Assembly: GCA_026388665.1 (NCBI GenBank)
Contig: JAPLJJ010000088.1
Span: 1-59,853 of the forward strand
Length of the DNA: 59,853 bases
From: Deltaproteobacteria bacterium
Lineage (GTDB): Bacteria; Desulfobacterota; Desulfomonilia; Desulfomonilales; Desulfomonilaceae
Reading direction: 5' to 3'
In this document: positions 9,286 through 15,809 of the stretch, piece after piece
How the letters are laid out: each line of letters begins with the position of its first letter
Position numbering within the stretch: the stretch's first letter is position 1
The notes under the pieces: model-generated
The model's database searches: none
The model's input: the letters and a program-made list of their open reading frames with translations, nothing else
Told to the model about the DNA's origin: nothing
Program-made: the position numbers and the translations under genes

Positions 9286-10416
9286 CTAGTTAGAGCCATT
9301 GTCTCCCTTTTCCTCTCGGTCCATCTTACAAGAGATCCCCAGACCCTTCAAACCGGTTTCAAAGCATCCATTGCACGAAATGCACGTTGCTTTTGAAAGG
9401 TCTTCGTCAAGCCACCTCTTTATTAGGCTTGGCTCTCTAATGAACGGTCGAGACATGGCAATGTAATCAGCCTTATTACCATCCAGGACCTCATCTATCT
9501 TCTTGAGCGATCTGAAGCCGCCAACGGCTATTATGGGTACTTTTACCTTTTCTTTGAATTGGGCGGCCATGTCGGAAAAGTACGCTTCGTCCTGCTCTTC
9601 GAGTATTTTGGTGCGAACCGGCCCTTTATTCTTACCTGACGATGCGCTACCTCCACTTATCTCAATAGCGTCAATCCCATCATCAGCCAATCGGGTCGCT
9701 ATTTGTAAAGTTTCATCCAAATCCAGTCCATTCTCGACAAAATCGCACGAATTAAGTTTGATCATCACGGCCATATCCGTCCCGGTCGCCTCACGAACAG
9801 CCTCCAGGGTTTCTGCTAGGAATCGGTAACGATTCGCAAGACTTCCGCCGTAATTATCACCACGTTTGTTCCAGTAAGGAGACAGGAACTGATTGATTCC
9901 ATAACCATGAGCGCCGTGAAGTTGAACACCGTCAAACCCGGCTTCCTTCAGACGTCTTGCGGCATTTGCGTAAGCCTGGACCAGGTCGAGAATTTCGCTT
10001 TTGGCGACCACTTTGACTTGATGCTTCACAGTAGGATCGGAAACTTCGGACGGAGCCCATATAGCCCCTTCCTGTGTGAAGAGCTTTGGATTAGCTCGAA
10101 GTCCGGTATGAACGATCTGGCCCACGATTTTGGTTCCGGCTGTATGAACAATATCGGCGAGTTTCTTAAGTCCCTGAATCTGAGAGTCGTCATAGTTTCC
10201 AAGCATGTACGGCAACTGGATACTATTGGGCAATATATATTGGTAGCCGGTGATAATCAGTCCCATGCCTCCTTGAGCCAGGCGATTGTAGAAATCAATG
10301 GTCACATCGGTCACGAACCCCTGAGCGTCACAGGACCCGGTCCATGTGGCGGACCTGATTGCCCGGTTTCCCAGTTCGATTGAATTTATCCAAGTTTTGT
10401 CGAATAGTTGAGTCAT
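9286..10416 (-). CDS. Old Yellow Enzyme-type NADH:flavin oxidoreductase with a C-terminal Cys cluster
   Basis: A 376-residue FMN TIM barrel of the OYE family. It shows the HGAHGYGINQFLSP segment followed by YGGSLANRYRF, and a late FMN-phosphate GG site (AVGGF). The C-terminus has Cys 345, 348, 351 and 363 (CxxCxxC then x11 C), closely matching the [4Fe-4S] ligands of trimethylamine dehydrogenase and 2,4-dienoyl-CoA reductase. The protein ends there, without the FAD/NAD(P) domains those enzymes carry, so electrons probably come from a partner. The ATG at 10416 is preferred over an upstream TTG. It lies 28 bases before the mutase gene; the substrate may be an enoyl-CoA, which is inference. Confidence 0.85.
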   Translation of the reverse strand: MTQLFDKTWINSIELGNRAIRSATWTGSCDAQGFVTDVTIDFYNRLAQGGMGLIITGYQYILPNSIQLPYMLGNYDDSQIQGLKKLADIVHTAGTKIVGQIVHTGLRANPKLFTQEGAIWAPSEVSDPTVKHQVKVVAKSEILDLVQAYANAARRLKEAGFDGVQLHGAHGYGINQFLSPYWNKRGDNYGGSLANRYRFLAETLEAVREATGTDMAVMIKLNSCDFVENGLDLDETLQIATRLADDGIDAIEISGGSASSGKNKGPVRTKILEEQDEAYFSDMAAQFKEKVKVPIIAVGGFRSLKKIDEVLDGNKADYIAMSRPFIREPSLIKRWLDEDLSKATCISCNGCFETGLKGLGISCKMDREEKGDNGSN

Positions 10417-10585
10417 AGAAGCGACCCCCAAAGACCCCAAGTAGATAAGGTTATGTGTAGAATTTAAGTAGTTTAGTCAAGGTATTGCGAATGCTCTTTG
10501 ACAGTCGACACCCGGCGCTCAGTTTCTGTATTAAGATATCGCCCCAAGTTTTGATGTTCTTGTTTTCACGTAATTGTTGTCTGAT

Positions 10586-10618
10586 GATGGTAGAGGGCTC
10601 AATATGGCCCCCTCCATC
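10586..10618 (-). other. intergenic hairpin between the biotin carrier and OYE genes
   Basis: GATGG at 10586-10590 pairs with CCATC at 10614-10618, and the inner AGAGGGC pairs with GCCCCCT apart from one mismatch, giving a stem of about 11 pairs. There is no U tract on the transcribed strand. It may be an mRNA-processing or attenuation structure in the 283-base gap. Confidence 0.4.
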
Positions 10619-10699
10619 AATTAGCGGCCATGATCAGACGAAAACCACTTATGTTTATAATTCTATGTTAAAACAAAAACATGTCGCCCAATGGCCGAG

Positions 10700-10912
10700 T
10701 TATTCGATGACTACGAGAACATCGCCAACTTGGTAGGATTCTCCAACCTTTGCCTTTATTTCCTTTACTGCCCCACTCGCGACGGCAACGATGGGAAGTT
10801 CCATCTTCATGGCTTCTATGACAACCAGGTCCGCGTCCTCCTGAACCTTGTCGCCCACGTTAACCAAAATGTTGATGACCTTTCCATTCATAGGCATAGT
10901 AACTTCTGCCAT
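10700..10912 (-). CDS. biotin carrier (biotinyl domain) protein
   Basis: A 70-residue stand-alone biotinyl-lipoyl domain. The biotinylation site EAMKM is central, with the Lys as the modified residue, and the flanking Gly-rich turns (NVGDKV, VGDVLVVIE) are typical. Such small carriers shuttle carboxyl groups in propionyl-CoA carboxylase, methylmalonyl-CoA decarboxylase or transcarboxylase. The ATG at 10912 is eight bases after GGAGG; an ATG two codons earlier is only two bases from it and unlikely. Hairpins lie in both flanking intergenic gaps. No carboxyltransferase or biotin carboxylase is in the window, so its enzyme complex is elsewhere. Confidence 0.9.
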   Translation of the reverse strand: MAEVTMPMNGKVINILVNVGDKVQEDADLVVIEAMKMELPIVAVASGAVKEIKAKVGESYQVGDVLVVIE

Positions 10913-10955
10913 ATCCATAACCTCCAGAACGATCTTTTGTTTCGAGACTCATAGG

Positions 10956-10979
10956 GGGCGTTTTCACAAGAAAATGCCC
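10956..10979 (-). other. intergenic hairpin between the epimerase and biotin carrier genes
   Basis: GGGCGTTTTC (10956-10965) and GAAAATGCCC (10970-10979) form a ten-pair stem with loop ACAA as plus-strand RNA (one G-U pair). As minus-strand RNA there is one A-C mismatch. There is no terminator-like U tract on the transcribed strand. Confidence 0.4.
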
Positions 10980-11070
10980 TGAAGAAGCATCTATCGATTA
11001 GCCCAAGCAGTATACGATTATAGGACAGGAAAATGCAAAGGCAAACATCTAACAATTAAGGAAAACGGTA

Positions 11071-11481
11071 TTAGTGGCCTTCGGCTAAGGGCTGGCAAAG
11101 TTCCATTAGAATTCCGTGCGTAGCTTTTGGATGCATAAACGCGACGGACATTCCATGCGCGCCCTGCCTGGGTGTTTCGTCGATAAGTTTTATTCCCTTT
11201 GCCTTAAGCTCCGCGACCGCCTCGTTGATATCATCCACTTCGTAAGCTATGTGATGAATTCCTTCACCATTTTTGTCGAGGAACTTTCTTATGGCCGACG
11301 CGCCGGATACATCCTGCAGGAGTTCTACGGAACTATCACCGATAGGGATAAAGGCGATTTTCATCCCCTGATAATCTTCTGTGTGTGTAACTTCTAGGGG
11401 TAAACTATCAGTGAAAAACTTCATGGCCGCGTCCAGATCGTGGACAGCAACTCCAAGATGGGCGATCCTCTTTATTTTCAT
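11071..11481 (-). CDS. mce: methylmalonyl-CoA epimerase
   Basis: A 136-residue vicinal-oxygen-chelate protein that interconverts S- and R-methylmalonyl-CoA. The N-terminal KRIAHLGVAVHDLD carries the first metal His, EGIHHIAYEVDD the second metal His, and LMEL near the end the metal Glu. VELLQ and the proline-rich C-terminus also fit this family, as does the length. GAGG precedes the ATG. In the same transcription unit as the biotin carrier and the mutase it completes the middle of the propionyl-CoA to succinyl-CoA route. Confidence 0.93.
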   Translation of the reverse strand: MKIKRIAHLGVAVHDLDAAMKFFTDSLPLEVTHTEDYQGMKIAFIPIGDSSVELLQDVSGASAIRKFLDKNGEGIHHIAYEVDDINEAVAELKAKGIKLIDETPRQGAHGMSVAFMHPKATHGILMELCQPLAEGH

Positions 11482-11527
11482 GGCAACCTCGAGTTATCGG
11501 GCTTAATGTACGCTGCTGCGCCTTGAA

Positions 11528-11839
11528 TCAAGACTCCGAAGTCGAAGTTGAAGTTGGAGCTGTAGTCGAAGTCGCTGACGACGGGGAACTTGTCGTTGAA
11601 TCACTGGTCGACGACGACTTGGAAGAGTCAGATGCTCTTCCAGCAGAAGACGCGGTGCTGCGAGTCCCGTAATCGGTCACGTACCACCCCGAGCCCTTGA
11701 GTACAAACGTAGATTGCGATATCAATTTTCGAGCTTGCCCGCCACATTCAGAACATTTCTCAATTGGGTCATCAGAAATTCTTTGCCAAGCTTCAAATTC
11801 TTTCCCGCATTTTTCACAATGGTATTCATAAATCGGCAT
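11528..11839 (-). CDS. FmdB-family zinc ribbon protein with a Ser/Thr-rich tail
   Basis: A 103-residue protein with an N-terminal FmdB-type zinc ribbon (MPIYEYHCEKCG, then CSECGG), four Cys in two CxxC pairs, followed by about 50 residues made almost only of Ser, Thr, Ala and Pro. FmdB proteins are small putative regulatory or chaperone zinc ribbons whose function is not settled. The ATG at 11839 matches the conserved MPIYEY start and follows GAGGAGG. It is the first of two FmdB proteins in the window (see 40278-40481). The low-complexity tail is presumably disordered. Confidence 0.85.
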   Translation of the reverse strand: MPIYEYHCEKCGKEFEAWQRISDDPIEKCSECGGQARKLISQSTFVLKGSGWYVTDYGTRSTASSAGRASDSSKSSSTSDSTTSSPSSATSTTAPTSTSTSES

Positions 11840-11894
11840 TATCAAAAAACCTCCTCGGAGATAGTTGGCAATAATCCTCACTAAGTACTAGATG

Positions 11895-12407
11895 CTAAAT
11901 TTGCAATCCGGATTCATAGAGATTGAGTAAATCGTCCATGTTTTCGACACCGGACAGTATTTCCTTGGTGATTCCGTGAACCACTTTTTCTTCCTTTTCC
12001 AGCTCGTTCACCGATCCAAAAAAATCTACCTGAAATTTCCGAAACCTTACAATATGGACCAGTTCATGGGTAAGAACAAATAGCCCCAGTGTCCAAAGGT
12101 CATGTTGCTGGGGTCTGAGCAAAGCCCTAAGAATTGCAGGATCCTGTAACAAAACCCCGTATAACGTGGCATCAATATCTGTTTGCGGCGATTTTTTCTT
12201 TTGTGATCCGAAACGAACTGTTTGTGCAAAGACATTGGCGTCGCGCAGCCAAGGGGCGACCTGTTTCCAGGTCAGCAGAGAATAAGGATTTTTCATCCAG
12301 TCGTCAGAGGCTAAGTTGAAATAACGCAAAATAAGACCTTCTGCCAAGCGAGCCGCCTTATCCACAATAGTGCGATCATACTCGGTGAAGAAGCCTTCTA
12401 TGGTCAT
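11895..12407 (-). CDS. putative HExxH zinc-metallopeptidase-like protein
   Basis: A 170-residue protein of no family I can name. The clear feature is LTHELVHIVRF (residues 112-122), an HExxH zinc site (His114, Glu115, His118) with acidic residues 17-25 positions later (NELEKEEK) that could supply a third ligand. There is no signal peptide, so it would act in the cytoplasm. The preceding segment is helical. It lies eleven bases after the 29-residue COX24-like gene and 55 bases before the FmdB gene. Substrate unknown; it could equally be a non-catalytic metal-binding protein. Confidence 0.7.
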   Translation of the reverse strand: MTIEGFFTEYDRTIVDKAARLAEGLILRYFNLASDDWMKNPYSLLTWKQVAPWLRDANVFAQTVRFGSQKKKSPQTDIDATLYGVLLQDPAILRALLRPQQHDLWTLGLFVLTHELVHIVRFRKFQVDFFGSVNELEKEEKVVHGITKEILSGVENMDDLLNLYESGLQI

Positions 12408-12418
12408 TTCAACTCAAC

Positions 12419-12508
12419 CTACTTGTTCTTGTGCCGTTGTTTTGCGCGAAGCTTTTTGTGCTTGTGCTTGCGCATCTTCTTTCTTCTTTTCTTGATTATG
12501 CTACCCAT
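12419..12508 (-). CDS. tiny AURKAIP1/COX24-domain basic protein
   Basis: A 29-residue open frame beginning MGSIIKKRRKKMRKHKHKK, with 19 of 29 residues Lys, Arg or His. The MGS(V/I)IKKRRK(R/K)M start is that of the small bacterial AURKAIP1/COX24-domain proteins, whose mitochondrial relatives (mS38) are ribosomal. A ribosome-associated role is therefore likely by homology, as inference. The start is well supported by GAGGT five bases upstream. It opens the minus-strand run and lies eleven bases before the HExxH gene. Because of its length it is easily missed by gene callers. Confidence 0.8.
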   Translation of the reverse strand: MGSIIKKRRKKMRKHKHKKLRAKQRHKNK

Positions 12509-12814
12509 TTTGACCTCACCGAATTTCAAATAAAAATATCTATCACTTCGGAAGATCGCTGTCAACAAACCTGGGTGGAATTTACATTTTAAATTATCAA
12601 ATGCTTCTAAAAAAAAGATAATCTTTTCAGAACGAGTGTCAAGTCGAGGGAGAATCGTGTTGTTAAAATATTATGAAGTAGGGAATGTTTTTGGAAACCT
12701 CGGAAGTTTACTCTGTTTAATCCGGACTAAGTCTTATCACAAGAGGGGAATTGGGACATAATAGTAGAGCTAATACTTAATAAAAATACTGCGATATACC
12801 TTTCACGAATTATC
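12509..12814. other. divergent intergenic region
   Basis: About 300 bases between the COX24-like gene (minus) and the Rrf2 promoter (plus). The DNA is AT-rich with A and T runs near 12600. I see no open frame with a ribosome site, no tRNA and no clear hairpin. It presumably holds the promoter for the long minus-strand run. Confidence 0.5.
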
Positions 12815-12850
12815 TTGACATCAATAGTAAAGTTACTTATCAATTGATGT
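12815..12850 (+). promoter_or_regulatory. promoter with overlapping dyad operator upstream of the Rrf2 gene
   Basis: TTGACA (12815-12820) and TATCAA (12838-12843) are separated by 17 bases. A perfect inverted repeat ACATCAAT (12818-12825) / ATTGATGT (12843-12850) overlaps both hexamers, and a second dyad AGTAA-AG-TTACT (12826-12837) lies in the spacer. This is the expected position for repressor autoregulation. Confidence 0.6.
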
Positions 12851-12892
12851 GATGATTGTTCTTAGTCCAATCGTTTTATGTGGGGAACAAAG

Positions 12893-13360
12893 ATGCGCAT
12901 TACTACAACAAGTCGATATGGTGTCCGGGCCCTATTCGACGTGTCTTACCATGGTGGAGGGGAGCCCACACAAATTAAAGACATATCAAGGCGTCAAAAA
13001 ATCTCCCAACGATATCTCGAACAAATCTTCAATAAATTACTGAAAGCAGGTCTCCTGAAAAGTAGGAGAGGGCCCCGTGGCGGATACATGCTTGCAAAAG
13101 ATCCCTCTGAAATAACTGTCGGTGATATTGTTAAGGCAGCGCAAGGGCCGATAGTTCCTGTCAGGTGTTTGGACGAAGACGAATGCAAACGCGGCAATTG
13201 CGATGTTTGTCAGCGTTGCGTAACACGTCACGTTTGGAAACAGACCCAAAAAATCCTTATAGATTACTACGATTCTGTTAGTATAGCGGATCTTTGTGCG
13301 ATGGCGCGTAAAGAAGGAATTTCACGGGAATTGGATCACAAATATATGTACTTTATTTAG
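12893..13360 (+). CDS. Rrf2-family transcriptional regulator (IscR/CymR-like)
   Basis: A 155-residue winged-helix regulator. The N-terminal MRITTTSRYGVRALFD, the recognition region ISQRYLEQIFNKLLKAGLL and the wing GPRGGY are diagnostic of Rrf2. A C-terminal cluster has Cys 92, 98, 103, 106 and 109. Cys 92 and 98 coincide with IscR [2Fe-2S] ligands and the third falls within one residue, so Fe-S, redox or sulfide sensing is plausible. The ATG at 12893 matches the family start. The next gene, 40 bases on, is a cysteine-synthase homologue, as with the cysteine regulator CymR, which binds CysK. A promoter with dyads lies upstream. Confidence 0.9.
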   Translation: MRITTTSRYGVRALFDVSYHGGGEPTQIKDISRRQKISQRYLEQIFNKLLKAGLLKSRRGPRGGYMLAKDPSEITVGDIVKAAQGPIVPVRCLDEDECKRGNCDVCQRCVTRHVWKQTQKILIDYYDSVSIADLCAMARKEGISRELDHKYMYFI

Positions 13361-13400
13361 CCTTTTGATTAAGACTTCTTTCGATTGTTTGAGCGATTAT

Positions 13401-14309
13401 ATGCGAAATGACTCGACCATAATTGACTGCGTAGGCAAGACCCCGATAGTTCGACTCAGAGAGCCTGAATTTGAGAAAAAAGCCCAGATTTGGGCTAAAC
13501 TGGAACTCTTAAATCCTGGTGGTTCTCTGAAGGACCGAATGTGTTTGAATATTATTCGTTCAATGGAGAGCGACGGTCTGTTAAAGGAAGGGGGGCGACT
13601 TGTTGAGGCGTCATGCGGAAACACTGCCATCAGCCTTGCCGTTATAGCTGCGGCTAGAGGCTATTCGTTGACGCTCGTTATGCCGGAAACGGTGCATCAC
13701 ACAAGAGTACAACTACTCGTGGCCTACGGCGCGGACATAGTTTTTACTCCGGCTTCTGCGGGAATGAAAGGCGCTATCGATCAAGCCCATGAGATAGCTG
13801 ATTCCTCTGATCAATGCACGATGCTAAACCAATTTGAGAACCCGGCCAACCCCGAAGCTCACAGGTTGACCACCGCGGTAGAAATACTGAAAGACTTGAA
13901 AAGACCTCCTGATGCGTTTGTGATGGGAGTCGGAACCGGTGGCACGATTACCGGGGTAGGAGAGGTCCTCAAGAAACGGAACAAGGATATCAGGATAGTT
14001 GCTGTTGAACCTGCTGAATCCGCTGTTTTATGTGGAGGCAACCCAGGGCCGCACAACTTCGCCGGAATCGGAGCGGGTTTTATTCCAAAGAATCTAAATG
14101 TAGGTCTGATTGATGAAATTGCCACGGTCAGCCATGATCAGGCTGAAGAAGCAGTAAGAACGCTCGCTATCCGGTACGGCATTTACGCTGGATTATCGTC
14201 CGGGGCTTCTTTCAGCGCCGCGCTCGATCAGGCCTCCAAGATGGGCCCGGAAAAAATTGTTCTAACGATTATTTGTGACGCTGGAGAAAGATACGTATCT
14301 TTCTTCTGA
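13401..14309 (+). CDS. cysK: cysteine synthase (O-acetylserine sulfhydrylase)-like PLP enzyme
   Basis: A 302-residue fold-type II PLP enzyme. NPGGSLKDRM carries the PLP lysine (Lys44), VGTGGTITG is the phosphate-binding loop, and SSGASFSAAL and CDAGERY complete the family pattern. It would make cysteine from O-acetylserine and sulfide. One oddity is that the substrate loop, usually TSGNTG, reads SCGNTA, with a Cys next to the loop. The start ATG at 13401 has little ribosome site and lies 40 bases after the Rrf2 gene, so it probably shares that transcript. The change in the loop leaves room for another beta-replacement activity. Confidence 0.85.
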   Translation: MRNDSTIIDCVGKTPIVRLREPEFEKKAQIWAKLELLNPGGSLKDRMCLNIIRSMESDGLLKEGGRLVEASCGNTAISLAVIAAARGYSLTLVMPETVHHTRVQLLVAYGADIVFTPASAGMKGAIDQAHEIADSSDQCTMLNQFENPANPEAHRLTTAVEILKDLKRPPDAFVMGVGTGGTITGVGEVLKKRNKDIRIVAVEPAESAVLCGGNPGPHNFAGIGAGFIPKNLNVGLIDEIATVSHDQAEEAVRTLAIRYGIYAGLSSGASFSAALDQASKMGPEKIVLTIICDAGERYVSFF

Positions 14310-14535
14310 CCGCCGAGCGCAATTCATATTGCTATGAGATAGCCGACACTTATTGACAAATTCAATTGTCTCCGTACCCCCTTCTTTTCTAAGTCTCTTT
14401 CCATTACAATCTAGGTTAACCACTCAAACGAGACATGACACTGGATATCTCTAATTTCGACCATAATCAGTTCTTGCTGGACACGGCGGCCAGGTTGGAA
14501 TATTTTTCTTCCGCCCTTTTTACTTGGAGGTCCCT

Positions 14536-15792
14536 ATGGCTTCTCTTACAAGACTAGTTCCGGCTATTACATTAATGATCCTCATCCACGGGGGATTCCT
14601 GTGGGATTCAGTGGACGTCCGGGCCGAGGTGTCTAAGTACTCGAACCTCGGAACAACTTCCGTGAAACTCAACGAAAATTTGGTTCTTGCCAAATCGGAA
14701 TCAGAATCGGATTCAAAAAAGAGCGTTACGGACAAAATCTGGAGGAGCCAGGAACTGAGCCTCCTTGCTATTGGCCTAGGGGTTGGCGATGTTGATGGTG
14801 ATGGGAAGAACGAAATTATTGTAGCCGGGCCGTCTACCATCTATCTTTACCGTTTCTCCGATAACAATATGAACCTATTAACGGAGTATTCCTCAGGTAA
14901 CCTTGAGATAAAGGCTATAGATGTGGCCAAGCTATCTAAAAATGGACCCGCCCGAATTTATGTGACAGCGCAAAATAGAGGTTCAGTCGCTTCTTTTGTT
15001 TTGGAATACAAAAAAGGGAACCTAATACCGGTAATTGAAGGGGTTGATTATTTTTTAAGGGTCATAAATTACCCGACCCACGGTCCGATCTTGTTAGGTC
15101 AACGAAAAGGGCTCTCCAAAATGTATGATGGCCCGATTTATCGAATGGAAGATCGCGGCACAAGCCTCGAAGCAACAGATCGGTTTGGCGTACCGCTAAA
15201 AATACCAATCTTTGGCTTTACCATCGGAGACTTTGAAGGAAAGCGAAACCCATTGATTGCCGTTTACGACAAAGAAGACCATTTAAGAATTTATGATCCT
15301 ACTGGTAAACGCTTGTATGTCTCTAAGAATTATTACGGAGGATCCGACATAATCCTACGTTGGTTTGGTCCAGAGGAACAGAGAGACAAAAACAAGGATT
15401 TTGCGATGGATCCGATCTACGTTAGACCGAGACTTCTCTGGTGGAGTTCAACGCCCGGCGGCGCAGCCCAAATTCTGTCAATTGCACACAGCTCGACAAC
15501 CATGAGGATGCTGTCTCGAACCAAAATGTTGGACGAAGGCCGCATCAAAGGGCTGGTGTGGAACGGCGATTCTTTGGAAGAGCGATGGTCCACACCCAAG
15601 GCGCAGGGAATGGCAGTTGATTTTGCTATAGATTATTTATCAGGAATGTCCGGCGAGAGGCTGATCGTTCTTGAACGCAAGAAAACCGACTGGTTGGCAT
15701 TTTTGTTATCGCGAAGCCAGATAAAGATTTACGACCTGCAACAACTTGTTACCGAGGGAGGCAAAGGTGGCGGCAAGGAATCCGACGACTGA
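14536..15792 (+). CDS. secreted FG-GAP/VCBS-repeat protein
   Basis: A 418-residue exported protein. Residues 1-33 are a signal peptide ending near VRA. A calcium-binding-type FG-GAP block, GVGDVDGDGKNEIIVAG, lies near residue 84. Several weaker beta-propeller blades follow (FTIGDFEGKRNPLIAVYD and later segments), suggesting a seven-bladed propeller in the periplasm or outer membrane. The C-terminus is Gly/Asp-rich. The ATG at 14536 follows GGAGG. It stands alone between the cysK-like gene and the convergent radical SAM gene; its ligand or partner is unknown. Confidence 0.8.
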   Translation: MASLTRLVPAITLMILIHGGFLWDSVDVRAEVSKYSNLGTTSVKLNENLVLAKSESESDSKKSVTDKIWRSQELSLLAIGLGVGDVDGDGKNEIIVAGPSTIYLYRFSDNNMNLLTEYSSGNLEIKAIDVAKLSKNGPARIYVTAQNRGSVASFVLEYKKGNLIPVIEGVDYFLRVINYPTHGPILLGQRKGLSKMYDGPIYRMEDRGTSLEATDRFGVPLKIPIFGFTIGDFEGKRNPLIAVYDKEDHLRIYDPTGKRLYVSKNYYGGSDIILRWFGPEEQRDKNKDFAMDPIYVRPRLLWWSSTPGGAAQILSIAHSSTTMRMLSRTKMLDEGRIKGLVWNGDSLEERWSTPKAQGMAVDFAIDYLSGMSGERLIVLERKKTDWLAFLLSRSQIKIYDLQQLVTEGGKGGGKESDD

Positions 15793-15809
15793 TGTATTAG
15801 ATGTAAAAA

